Part shown: positions 53,562 to 61,798 of the stretch, in pieces
Numbering within the stretch: position 1 is the stretch's first letter
How the letters are laid out: each line of letters starts with the position of its first letter
Assembly (NCBI RefSeq): GCF_014204865.1
Contig: NZ_JACHMG010000001.1
Coordinates: forward strand, 5,048,501 to 5,112,500
Direction of reading: 5' to 3'
Source of the DNA: Amycolatopsis jiangsuensis
GTDB taxonomy: Bacteria > Actinomycetota > Actinomycetes > Mycobacteriales > Pseudonocardiaceae
DNA length: 64,000 nt
The notes under the pieces: model-generated
What the model was told of the DNA's origin: nothing
Seen by the model: the letters and a program-made list of their open reading frames with translations, nothing else
The model's database searches: none
Made by a program: the position numbers and the translations under genes

Positions 53562-54593
53562 TCAGCCCAGCGCGGTCAGCAAATCCCGCCACAGGTCCTC
53601 GGGATCCTCGAGGCCGACCGAAAACCGGATCAACCCGGGCGGCACGCGGTCCTCACCCGGCAGCCACGCTCGCCGCTCCACCAGGCTTTCCACCCCACCG
53701 AGGCTGGTCGCCGGGCGGATCAGCCGCACCGCCGCGCACAGCTTGTCCGCCGCATCGGCATCCGGCAATTCGAACGCGACCATCATTCCGAAACCCGGGT
53801 AACGCACTTTCGTCACCCGGGGATGCTCGGCCAGCCGCGATACCAGCAGCTCCGCGGTACGCGTTTGTTCCGCCAGCCGCACCGGCAGCGTCCGCAATCC
53901 ACGCAACGCGAGCCACGCTTCCAGCGCTCCGGGAGTGGAACCGATCCGGGTTCGCGCCGCCCGCAGTTCCCCGGCCACCGTTTCGTCACGCGCGACCGTG
54001 ACGCCCAGCAGGAGATCACTGTGGCCGCCGATGAGTTTGGTCGCGCTGTGCACCACGATGTCCGCGCCCAGCGAGAGCGGCTGCTGATGCAACGGCGTGG
54101 CGAAGGTGTTGTCCACGACGACCCGTCCCCGCGTGCCCCGCGCGATGGTCTCGATCTCCATCACGTCGAGCGTCGGGTTGGTCGGCGACTCCAGCCAGAG
54201 CAGGTCCGCGTCGCAGTCGAGCCACGCCTGGGTGTCGGTGGGGTCCAGCTCGGTGACGGTCAACCGGCCGAGCTGCTGTGCGTGCTGCAGCACCCCCCGC
54301 GTGACCGCGTAGCTGAACGTCGGCACCGCGATGGTCGATCCGACCGGCACCGAGTCGAGCACCGCGGACAACGTCGCGACACCCGAGCCGAACGCCGTCG
54401 CGTGCCCACCTTCGAGCGCCCCGACGACTTCCTCCAACGCGGCCCAGGTCTCCGTACCGTCCGAGCGCGCGTACACCGAGTCACCGCCGGCCTCGAACGT
54501 GCTCGTGGCCACGATCGGCGTGTTCAGCGGCGTGCCAGGACCGTGCGGCCGCCCCGCCGCGATCGCCCGGGTACGCGGAGTCCAGTCGTCCAT
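53562..54593 (-). CDS. Cystathionine gamma-lyase/synthase family PLP enzyme
   Basis: 343 residues, shorter than the usual 380-400 but with the core intact: TSTFEAGGDSVYARSDGTET near the start, LWLESPTNPTLDVMEI, VVVDNTFATP and the PLP lysine in VVHSATKLIGGHSDLLLG, then RPATSLGGVESLVE near the C-terminus. Members interconvert cystathionine, homocysteine, cysteine or methionine by elimination or replacement. The exact reaction cannot be fixed. Monocistronic, with its own terminator. Confidence 0.9.
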   Translation of the reverse strand: MDDWTPRTRAIAAGRPHGPGTPLNTPIVATSTFEAGGDSVYARSDGTETWAALEEVVGALEGGHATAFGSGVATLSAVLDSVPVGSTIAVPTFSYAVTRGVLQHAQQLGRLTVTELDPTDTQAWLDCDADLLWLESPTNPTLDVMEIETIARGTRGRVVVDNTFATPLHQQPLSLGADIVVHSATKLIGGHSDLLLGVTVARDETVAGELRAARTRIGSTPGALEAWLALRGLRTLPVRLAEQTRTAELLVSRLAEHPRVTKVRYPGFGMMVAFELPDADAADKLCAAVRLIRPATSLGGVESLVERRAWLPGEDRVPPGLIRFSVGLEDPEDLWRDLLTALG

Positions 54594-54678
54594 GGCAACA
54601 CGGTAACCAGGCGGTTGCCCGGCCGCAGCGACGAAAGTCACCTGCCGGCCGGGCACCGTCCTCCGCGCCTGCGCCTCG

Positions 54679-57501
54679 CTACTCGCGGTGCGCCGGGTAC
54701 TCCACCACCTGCTGGAAAGTCGGCCGGTTCTGCGTGCTGATCTTGCCGTGCGTGATGCCGCCGAGCGGACGCTGGATCACCGTGTCCGCGCACCACTGGT
54801 CGCCCGCCGAGCAGTCGTCGTCGCCCGGGTAGACGGTGTCCGCCGGCTGGGCCGCGGCCTGGGTCAGCGAGTCGACGAGCGCGGTTCGGCACGCGTCGAG
54901 GTCACCGCCGCCGCAGTACTGCGCGCCCAGCGGGCCGGCGACCGGCTGGCCCAGCACGGTGCGCAGGTCCTTGCTCACGTAACCCCACCAGCCGTGCTGG
55001 TACGACGAACCCTGGTGTGGCTGACCGACGTGCTCGCCCGGCACCTCGTTCTGGAAACCGGACGGGCTTTCGTTGATCTGCAGCACCTTCGTCATCGCGG
55101 TGAACGCGTCGTCGCCCATCCCCGGCTTGAACTCCGCGGTGACCAGCAGCGGCCACCAGGCGTCCATGATCCGGATCGCGTCGGCGTCCTGGTACTTCTT
55201 GCTGCCGGGCTTCGATTCGACCCGCTGGTGACCGTGCTCCATCCAGGTCTTCAGCTTCGCCTCGGCGTCCGCCGCGGCGCCGGTGAGCGGGGCCTTGTCC
55301 AGCACCTGCAGCAGCAACGGAAGGATCTTCTCCGCCCGCAGGTCGGCCAGCGCGGCATCCTCCATGGCCTGGGCCAGGTTCACCCGGGTCACCTTGGTGC
55401 CGCTGGAGATCAGCGCCTTGACCCGGGAGTCGAGCAGGTCCGCGCGGTGCACGGCGGACTTGTCCGCACCGCCGGAGGCGTATTCGTCGGCCTGCGCGTT
55501 GTTCCAGCTGACGTAGTAATCCTGGTTCACCGACTGCGGATGCTCCGCCATCGGCGTGTACGCGGCCCGGTTACCCGCCGGATTCCAGCCTTGCCAGTCG
55601 AAACCCTGGTCGCCCCAGGTCGGCATCATCGGGTCGGCCTTCGGGTTGCGGACCGGGTTCGCCCCCGAGTTGAAGTAGGCCACGTCCTTCGAGTCGGCGT
55701 AGAACCAGTTGAAGGTGAAGTTGACATCGTCGGCGGCCTTCTGGAAGTCCGCCGCGGAGTGGACGAAGTCCGGATCGTTGAACTCCTGGAACCCGATCAG
55801 CGAATCCACCTCGTGGAAGTACGAGGAACGCAACGACGAGTAGGCAACCGGTTTCCCGTCGACGGTCGCCCGCGCGGTGACCGGCCCGTACTTCGTGCGG
55901 TAGCTGCGCAGCGTGTAGGACCCGGCGGCAGTGCCGTCCGCGATCGTCGGCTGCCAGGCATCCTTGCGCTCCACGGTGTCCATCGGAACGCACTTGCCCT
56001 GGTAGAGGTAGTAGTTCGAGTCCTTTGTGGCCGGTTCGCCGCTCGGCTCGCACAGCGGCAGGGCGAACGTGTCGATGATGTCCTGCGCCGAGGTCGTCGC
56101 GCTCCACGAGTAGTCCTGGCCACGGCCGAGCAGCACGTACATGCTCAGCCCGGCGAACGACGCCCCGCGCGCGCTGATGCCCGGCCCCTGAAGCTCCTGC
56201 AGCAACAGCAGCTGCGGCGCGAAGTACCCGGTCTGCGGACCGAACACGGCGACCGGGTGACCGCTGGCGGTCTTGTCACCGGACACCACGAGCGCGTTGG
56301 ACATCCCGTGCTTGTCCTTGAGCATGTTCCCCGGCAGCACCCCGTTGTCGAACATGCCCCGCGCAGATTCCTGGTCCTTCGGCGCCGGCACGTCGATCTT
56401 CGCCGGGTTCTCGTCGGCGGCGGAACCGGTCTTGTCGTAGACCAGCTGCTGGCCGGTCACCGAACCCGGATCCGGCATCGCCATGCCCTGCGGATTCTCC
56501 GGAGTGTTGCCGTAGGGGAACTTCTGGCCGTCGTGCAGGGTCTTGACGGCCTCCGGGTCGCTTTCGGCACGCAGGCTCTGCCAGACCTGCTCACCCTGTT
56601 CGGCGCCGTACTTCTCCTGCAACGCCAGCTTCGCGACCGCGTTCTGCACCTCACCACCGCCACCGGCGCCGAACTGCGCACCGACCACGGAGGCGAGCAC
56701 GACGAGGTCGGTGAGCTTGAACGGTTCGATGGTGCCGGCGTTGGTGATCGCGTCGACGTGCCCGGTCAGCACGTACTCGCCAGGGAAATAGCGGCCCTGG
56801 TGGGAATCGGTGATGTACTTGTTGATCCCGTCGAGGTAGGCCTGCGCGTCGGCGAGGCCCTGTTCCCCACGCGGGCCGCTGGCCGCGGCCGAGTCGATCT
56901 GCTGCTGCAGCTCTTCTTCGGTGTAGGGCGCGGCGGTGAAGAACGACTGCTCCAGCTCGCGGTTCGCGGGCGCGCCGCCGGCGTAGGAGGTCAGCTGCCC
57001 GCGGCCGACGCGGCGCATGATGTCCATCAGCCACAACCGGTCCTGCCCCGCGGCGTACCCGGCGCCGAACTCGGTGCCCGCCCGCGTGGTGCCCTTGATG
57101 TGCGGCACGCCGGTCGCCTTGTCACGGGTGATCGTCACGTCGTCGCGCGGCTTGAGCGTGCTCGCCACCTGGTCCGCCGGGACGCCGAAGGACGAGTCGT
57201 TGAAGAACTTGCCGATCGTGTCGGTGGTCAGCGTGTGGTAGCCACCGGCGAGATCGGCGTACTTGCCGAGCTGGTCGTCGGCATGCCCCGGCTGGGTGCC
57301 CAGCGCCTTGTTGGCGAGGATTTCGGCGAGCGTCGCGTTGCCGTTCTCGCCCGGCGGCAGGATGTCGTTGCACTGTCCGCCGCAGTAGTCGTCGCCGGGC
57401 AATGCGGCAGCCGCCGGCGAAGCGGTGGTGACGGCCTGCGTCAGGCCGGCCGCCAGCACGGCCAGTGCCGACATGGCCAGGAAACGGATGCGTCGTCGCA
57501 T
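54679..57501 (-). CDS. Secreted penicillin acylase-family N-terminal nucleophile hydrolase
   Basis: 940 residues, a full single-chain precursor with signal peptide (cleavage near AAA|LPG). The alpha part includes VTITRDKATGVPHIKGTTRA and YAAGQDRLWLMDIMRR. The beta chain should begin at Ser401 in KHGMSNALVVSGDKTASGHP, where autoproteolysis exposes the Ser nucleophile; FGPQTGYFAPQLLLLQELQG follows. Cys pairs (CGGQC, CSAGDQWC) suggest disulfides. It probably cleaves N-acyl compounds such as beta-lactams or acyl-homoserine lactones; the true substrate is unknown. ATG with GGGAG. Confidence 0.88.
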   Translation of the reverse strand: MRRRIRFLAMSALAVLAAGLTQAVTTASPAAAALPGDDYCGGQCNDILPPGENGNATLAEILANKALGTQPGHADDQLGKYADLAGGYHTLTTDTIGKFFNDSSFGVPADQVASTLKPRDDVTITRDKATGVPHIKGTTRAGTEFGAGYAAGQDRLWLMDIMRRVGRGQLTSYAGGAPANRELEQSFFTAAPYTEEELQQQIDSAAASGPRGEQGLADAQAYLDGINKYITDSHQGRYFPGEYVLTGHVDAITNAGTIEPFKLTDLVVLASVVGAQFGAGGGGEVQNAVAKLALQEKYGAEQGEQVWQSLRAESDPEAVKTLHDGQKFPYGNTPENPQGMAMPDPGSVTGQQLVYDKTGSAADENPAKIDVPAPKDQESARGMFDNGVLPGNMLKDKHGMSNALVVSGDKTASGHPVAVFGPQTGYFAPQLLLLQELQGPGISARGASFAGLSMYVLLGRGQDYSWSATTSAQDIIDTFALPLCEPSGEPATKDSNYYLYQGKCVPMDTVERKDAWQPTIADGTAAGSYTLRSYRTKYGPVTARATVDGKPVAYSSLRSSYFHEVDSLIGFQEFNDPDFVHSAADFQKAADDVNFTFNWFYADSKDVAYFNSGANPVRNPKADPMMPTWGDQGFDWQGWNPAGNRAAYTPMAEHPQSVNQDYYVSWNNAQADEYASGGADKSAVHRADLLDSRVKALISSGTKVTRVNLAQAMEDAALADLRAEKILPLLLQVLDKAPLTGAAADAEAKLKTWMEHGHQRVESKPGSKKYQDADAIRIMDAWWPLLVTAEFKPGMGDDAFTAMTKVLQINESPSGFQNEVPGEHVGQPHQGSSYQHGWWGYVSKDLRTVLGQPVAGPLGAQYCGGGDLDACRTALVDSLTQAAAQPADTVYPGDDDCSAGDQWCADTVIQRPLGGITHGKISTQNRPTFQQVVEYPAHRE

Positions 57502-57648
57502 GCCGGTGCTCCCGTCGACGGTGGTCCCCCAGGTGACCCAGCGCACGCTACTTACGAGTAGGACTAGTGTGAAGACTTTTCGCGTTTATCCCACCGTTGG
57601 GAGTAGTCCGTTCGGCGCAGCCTCGAGCCCGTCGGTACGGTGCTGCGC

Positions 57649-58023
57649 ATGACCTTGCAGAAGCCCGAAGTCGACCCGCCGACCGGCCCGCCGCCGGCCG
57701 AACTGGACATCACCGACCTCACCGTCGGGGACGGTGCCGAAGCCCGTCAGGGCAGTGCCGTCTCGGTGCACTACGTCGGGGTCTCGCATTCGACCGGCGC
57801 GGAGTTCGACGCTTCCTACAACCGCGGCGAGCCGCTGCGCTTCGCGCTCGGCGCCGGCCAGGTCATCCCCGGCTGGGACCAGGGCGTGACCGGGATGAAG
57901 GTCGGCGGCCGCCGCCGGCTGGTGATCCCCCCGCACCTGGCCTACGGCGAACGTGGCGCCGGTGGCGTGATCAAGCCCAACGAAACGCTGATCTTTGTCG
58001 TCGACCTGGTCGACGTGTCCTGA
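57649..58023 (+). CDS. FKBP-type peptidyl-prolyl cis-trans isomerase
   Basis: 124 residues, one FKBP domain: VSVHYVGVSHSTGAEFDASY, FALGAGQVIPGWDQGVTGMK, RRRLVIPPHLAYGERGAGGV and IFVVDLVDV. Active-site Tyr, Asp, Phe, Val-Ile and Trp are all present, so it should be an active proline isomerase. No signal peptide; probably cytoplasmic. A -10-like TACGGT lies about eight bases upstream of the ATG, suggesting a leaderless message. Followed by a terminator. Confidence 0.95.
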   Translation: MTLQKPEVDPPTGPPPAELDITDLTVGDGAEARQGSAVSVHYVGVSHSTGAEFDASYNRGEPLRFALGAGQVIPGWDQGVTGMKVGGRRRLVIPPHLAYGERGAGGVIKPNETLIFVVDLVDVS

Positions 58024-58038
58024 CCTTCGGTCTACGGG

Positions 58039-58070
58039 CAGTCAGGGTGGCCGTTCGGGCACCCTGACTG
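58039..58070. terminator. 11-bp hairpin terminator after the FKBP gene
   Basis: CAGTCAGGGTG pairs exactly with CACCCTGACTG around a ten-base loop, 15 bases past the FKBP stop and followed by TTAAACACTTT. This is a normal factor-independent terminator. Confidence 0.85.
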
Positions 58071-58147
58071 TTAAACACTTTCGGAGTAATCCTTCACTCC
58101 GTTACTCTCCGAGTCGATTACCGTCTGTCTTCTCGGAGGAAGTCTTC

Positions 58148-58903
58148 ATGCGCCTTCGCACCGCGCTGTCCGCCGCTCTTCTCGCCGCCGGGGCCGCACT
58201 GGTCTCCGCCATGCCGGCCGCCGCCGTCGCCAACGGCGCGGACGTGCCGGACGGGAAGTTCGAGTTCGCGGCGAAGCTGACCATGACCGACATCCCCAAA
58301 CCGGACGGCAGTAAGTACGACAGCGCCTGCTCCGGTGCGCTGATCGCCCCGCAGTGGATCATCACCGCCGGGCACTGCTTCCACGACGTGGACCGCAACC
58401 CGATCTCCGGTCCGGTGCCGTACCCGACCTCGGTGCTGCTCGGCACCACCGAGCAGCAGGACGGGGCCGGCGAGACCCGCAAGGTCACCGACGTGCTGCA
58501 GGCCGAGACGAACGACGTCGCACTGGCGAAGCTGGACAGCCCAGTCACCGACATCACCCCGCTTTCGGTCGAGAAGTCCGCACCGACCGTCGGCCAGGAA
58601 GTCACGCTCGCCGGCTGGGGCAGCCTGACCGCGACCGATCCGGCGCCGTCGACGAAGCTGCAGCAGGGCACCATGAAGGTCGCCTCGCTCGACGACACCA
58701 CGGTGGCCGTGCAGGGCGTTTCGCCGAAGAACGACACGAGCGCCTGCACCTACGACTCGGGCGCCCCGTACTTCACGTCGGACGGCGAAGGCGGCAAGCT
58801 CGTCTCGATCGAGTCGACCGGCCCGGACTGCCCCCACACCGACGCCGAGACCACTTCGCGCGCGGACGTGATCGCGGACTGGATCACCGAGCACACCGCG
58901 TGA
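58148..58903 (+). CDS. Secreted trypsin-like serine protease (S1), copy 1
   Basis: 251 residues: signal peptide and a chymotrypsin fold with catalytic His76 (ITAGHCF), Asp123 (NDVALAKLD) and Ser204 in CTYDSGAPYF. The usual GDSGGP is changed to YDSGAP, and the zymogen IVGG start is missing (ANGADVPDGKFEF). Three Cys pairs are likely. ATG preceded by GGAGGAAG. It is followed by a close paralogue. Because the residues around the active Ser are altered, catalytic efficiency or specificity may be unusual. Confidence 0.87.
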   Translation: MRLRTALSAALLAAGAALVSAMPAAAVANGADVPDGKFEFAAKLTMTDIPKPDGSKYDSACSGALIAPQWIITAGHCFHDVDRNPISGPVPYPTSVLLGTTEQQDGAGETRKVTDVLQAETNDVALAKLDSPVTDITPLSVEKSAPTVGQEVTLAGWGSLTATDPAPSTKLQQGTMKVASLDDTTVAVQGVSPKNDTSACTYDSGAPYFTSDGEGGKLVSIESTGPDCPHTDAETTSRADVIADWITEHTA

Positions 58904-58906
58904 GCC

Positions 58907-58933
58907 GTCGTTCGGGTCAAGTACCCGAACGAC
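58907..58933. terminator. 11-bp hairpin terminator between the protease paralogues
   Basis: GTCGTTCGGGT and ACCCGAACGAC pair perfectly around CAAGT, three bases beyond the first protease stop. The second protease gene is therefore probably transcribed from its own promoter in the remaining 100 bases. Confidence 0.85.
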
Positions 58934-59036
58934 CGGATTCCTTCGCCCGACAAGGGAATTCCGCGCCGGGACCAGGCTGGTTAGCGTGGATGGCCGATCA
59001 TCGGCGAGGCGCCGATGACCTGGCCGAAGGGACAGA

Positions 59037-59801
59037 ATGCGCGTTCGCGCCGCCATCACCGCAGCAACTCTCCTCACCGCACTGACCACGTCGACCACAC
59101 TGACCGCCGGCCCGGCTCTGGCCGTGGCCGGCGGTTCCGACGTGGCGCCCGGCCAGTACGGCTTCACCGCCAAGCTGGCCATGACCGGCATCCCGCGCCC
59201 GGACGGAAGCACGTACGCGAGCTTCTGTTCGGGCGCGCTCGTCGCACCGGGGTGGATCATCACCACCGGCCACTGCTTCCACGACGCGAACCGCGCCCGG
59301 GTGTCCGGCCCGGTGCCGTACCCGACCACGGTCACGCTCGGACTCGTCGACGAAGCCAAGGAAAAGGGCGTCACCCGGAAGGTCACCCAGGTACTGCAGG
59401 CCGGGCCGAACGACGTCGCGCTGGCCCAGCTGGACAGCCCGGTCACCGAGGTGACCCCGCTGACGGTGAACAAGCTCGTCCCGGGCGCCGGCCAGCGGCT
59501 GACCCTGGCCGGCTGGGGCAGCCTCACCGCCACCAACCCCACCCCGTCGACCAAGCTGCAGCAGGGCGAGGTGCAGATCTCCTCGGTGAGCGCCACCACG
59601 GCCACCGTGCACGGCGTCTCCCCGGCCGCCAGCACCAGTGCGTGCGCCTACGATTCGGGCGCGCCGTACTTCGTGCCGTCCGGCTCCGGCGGCCAGCTGA
59701 TCTCGGTGGAGACCAACGGTCCGGACTGCCCGCACACGAGCCCGGAGACGACGTCCCGGGTGGACGTGCTCGCGGACTGGATCGCCGAGCACGCGAAATG
59801 A
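59037..59801 (+). CDS. Secreted trypsin-like serine protease (S1), copy 2
   Basis: 254 residues, paralogous to the preceding gene along the whole length (shared FTAKLAMTGIPRPDGS-type start, VSGPVPYPTTVTLG, LAGWGSLTATNPTPSTKLQQ and AYDSGAPYF). Catalytic His79, Asp126 and Ser207 are all present and the same DSGAP variant is kept, arguing that the change is functional and not decay. Signal peptide present. Tandem duplication is evident; only the N-terminus and surface loops differ strongly. ATG with GAAGGGA. Confidence 0.87.
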   Translation: MRVRAAITAATLLTALTTSTTLTAGPALAVAGGSDVAPGQYGFTAKLAMTGIPRPDGSTYASFCSGALVAPGWIITTGHCFHDANRARVSGPVPYPTTVTLGLVDEAKEKGVTRKVTQVLQAGPNDVALAQLDSPVTEVTPLTVNKLVPGAGQRLTLAGWGSLTATNPTPSTKLQQGEVQISSVSATTATVHGVSPAASTSACAYDSGAPYFVPSGSGGQLISVETNGPDCPHTSPETTSRVDVLADWIAEHAK

Positions 59802-59838
59802 GTACCGTGGGCGGGAAACCCCGACCCGAGGAGCGCCG

Positions 59839-60174
59839 ATGCCCGAGCCGATCCTGACCGCCGTCGCCACCGCACTGGCCACCAAGGCGGCGCAGGGGTT
59901 GTACGAGCTGGTCAAGCGGAAGTTCTCGAAGGACGAGAAAGCCGTGGCAACCCTGGAATCGGCGACCCCGGACAACCCGGCCAGCATCCAGGCCCTCGCC
60001 GAACGCCTCGACACCGAGTCCCGCGAGGACCCGGCCTTCGCGGCGGAACTGCGCACGAAGTTCGAAGTCCACCAGTCCGCAAGCGAAGGCGGCGTGAACA
60101 ACCAGGTAAGCCACGTTGCCGAGGGCGGCAAGGTCGTCCAGGCACGTGACGTACACGGCAATATCAGTTTCTGA
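59839..60174 (+). CDS. Bell-like effector with C-terminal amyloid-signalling (BASS3/RHIM-like) motif
   Basis: 111 residues. Residues 1-75 are predicted helices starting with a hydrophobic one (ILTAVATALATKAAQGLYEL) and a basic patch VKRKF, then LAERLDTESREDPAFAAEL; this resembles the Bell domain of bacterial NLR-linked cell-death effectors. After a short linker, residues 87-111 form the motif NNQV..GGKVVQARDVHGNISF, matching the N-terminal motif of the NLR encoded at 61799-63820. Known systems pass an amyloid fold from NLR to effector, which then damages the membrane. ATG with GAGGAG. It lies 37 bases past protease copy 2. Confidence 0.78.
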   Translation: MPEPILTAVATALATKAAQGLYELVKRKFSKDEKAVATLESATPDNPASIQALAERLDTESREDPAFAAELRTKFEVHQSASEGGVNNQVSHVAEGGKVVQARDVHGNISF

Positions 60175-60176
60175 TC

Positions 60177-60213
60177 GGCACGGAGAGCGCTCGGTAGGAT
60201 CGCTCTCCGTGCC
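60177..60213. promoter_or_regulatory. 13-bp hairpin overlapping the next gene's -10 and start codon
   Basis: GGCACGGAGAGCG and CGCTCTCCGTGCC pair perfectly around an 11-base loop. The left arm starts two bases after the effector stop, so it may terminate that message. The loop holds TAGGAT, a likely -10 element, and the right arm contains the GTG start of the following gene, seemingly leaderless. One structure could thus serve as terminator for one gene and promoter/start region for the next. Confidence 0.65.
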
Positions 60214-61798
60214 TTCATCGTCGTTCCCCGTGCCACCGAAGTGGCGCACCGTGCGAACGGAACGCACCCTGCTGGCGGTGGTCCACAACGCCACCGCGGC
60301 GACCCGGCTGCTCGACGTACTCCCGCTGTTCGCCGAGGACCCGCGGGTGCAGGTGGTGTTCACCTGCCCGGATTCGAGCGCGTTCACCCGCGGGACCGCG
60401 GAGTACCTCGCCGGGCACGGGATCCCGCTGGTGCCGTGGACGGAGGCGCTGGACGAGGACTTCGACTGGGCGTTGTCGGCCAGTTACGGCGGAGATCTGC
60501 ATGAATTGCGGGCCCCATTGACGGTGTTACCACACGGAATGGGGTACAATAAATTCTTGGAAACGGGAAACGGGAAACCGGTTTTCGGGTTGTCCGAGCA
60601 GTGGTTGATGCACGAGGGCGAGGTGATCGCCGAACACCACGTCCTGTCGCATCCCGAACAGCTCGACCGGCTGCGCGAGTACTGCCCGGAAGCCGCCGAA
60701 AACGCCGTCATCGCCGGAGATTCGTGCCTTGACCGGTTGCGGGAAGCCCACGGGTTACGGGAGTCCTACCGGCAGTCCCTCGGCGTGACCGGCGAGCAGA
60801 AGTTGGTTTTGCTGTCGTCCACCTGGGGCAGGCACTCGCTTTTCGGCGCACAACCGGACCTGCCTGCCCGGATCGCCCGGGAATTGCCGCTCGACGAATT
60901 CGCCGTCGTCCTCGCTTTGCACCCCAATATCGAACACGGCCACTACCCGTGGCAATTGCGGATGTGGCTGCGTGACTGCGAACGAGCCGGGGTGCTCGTT
61001 CTCCCGGAAGAGGACCTGTGGCAGCCGGCCGCGGTCGCCGCGGACGTCACCGTCGGCGACCACGGCTCAGTGACCTACTACTCGGCCTGTCTCGGCACTC
61101 CGGTTCTCCTTGCTTCCGCCCCGCACGAGGCGGTCGATCCGGCGTCCCCGGTCGCGGCCCTGCTGCGCACCGCGCCCGAGTTGACCGGGCAAAACCTGGC
61201 AGTTCAACTCGGCACGGCCGCGCAGGCCGCGGAAATGGCCGCCGCGACCGCACTCGCCACCAGCGTCCCCGGGCAGTCCGCCGCTCTGCTGACCGAACTC
61301 GGCTACCGCACGCTCGGCCTGCCGCCACCCGAGCAGCCGGGCAGTTTCCGGGCGTTGCCCCTGCCGCGCGTCCAACGCCCGGAGCCGGGGGCCCAGTGGG
61401 TCCGGGTGCACGGCGACGAGGTCACTCGTTTCGCCGCCGCCGCAACGACCCGTCCGGCCGGCGCGCAGCTCGTCGTGCACGTCGACAGCCCGGATCCGCG
61501 CCTTCTCCGCCGCGCCGACATCCTGCTCGGCGAGCGTTTCCCCGAGCCTGGCCGGTGGATCGCGCTGACTCTCGCCGAGTTCCCCCACTGCGAATGGGTC
61601 GCCTGCCCGGCCGGTCCGGGCTGGCTGGCCGGCAGCCGCACCGGCCACGTCGTGTCCTTCACCGGTACCGACCTGCCGCAAGCCGTGCCCTCGCTGCTGT
61701 ACGCCCGGGAAGGGCAGGGCCTGGGCCTGCCCGGCCGGCTGCCGTTCACCGCGGGCGGCGGCGAACACGAGACCCAGTTGACCGTCCACTACGGATAG
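60209..61798 (+). CDS. GT-B-like (CDP-glycerol glycerophosphotransferase-like) protein of unknown role
   Basis: 529 residues. N-terminal Rossmann-like half: TLLAVVHNATAATRLLDVLP, LFAEDPRVQVVFTCPDSSAF, VLPHGMGYNKF. The C-terminal half has VLLSSTWGRHSLFG, LALHPNI and DVTVGDHGSVTYYSACLGTP, which recall the donor-binding segments of GT-B enzymes of the CDP-glycerol glycerophosphotransferase type. It is a family seen in actinomycetes with no assigned function. GTG start follows TAGGAT by eight bases (leaderless). The final 200 residues look degenerate and helical. It ends one base before the NLR gene's stop. Confidence 0.7.
   Translation: MPSSSFPVPPKWRTVRTERTLLAVVHNATAATRLLDVLPLFAEDPRVQVVFTCPDSSAFTRGTAEYLAGHGIPLVPWTEALDEDFDWALSASYGGDLHELRAPLTVLPHGMGYNKFLETGNGKPVFGLSEQWLMHEGEVIAEHHVLSHPEQLDRLREYCPEAAENAVIAGDSCLDRLREAHGLRESYRQSLGVTGEQKLVLLSSTWGRHSLFGAQPDLPARIARELPLDEFAVVLALHPNIEHGHYPWQLRMWLRDCERAGVLVLPEEDLWQPAAVAADVTVGDHGSVTYYSACLGTPVLLASAPHEAVDPASPVAALLRTAPELTGQNLAVQLGTAAQAAEMAAATALATSVPGQSAALLTELGYRTLGLPPPEQPGSFRALPLPRVQRPEPGAQWVRVHGDEVTRFAAAATTRPAGAQLVVHVDSPDPRLLRRADILLGERFPEPGRWIALTLAEFPHCEWVACPAGPGWLAGSRTGHVVSFTGTDLPQAVPSLLYAREGQGLGLPGRLPFTAGGGEHETQLTVHYG

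Noticed and set aside
54688..57561. Long plus-strand open frame (957 codons) opposite the penicillin acylase gene
   Set aside because: It is the antisense shadow of a gene with GC-rich third positions; composition is Arg/Val/His-rich with no motifs, while the minus frame has signal peptide and acylase motifs.
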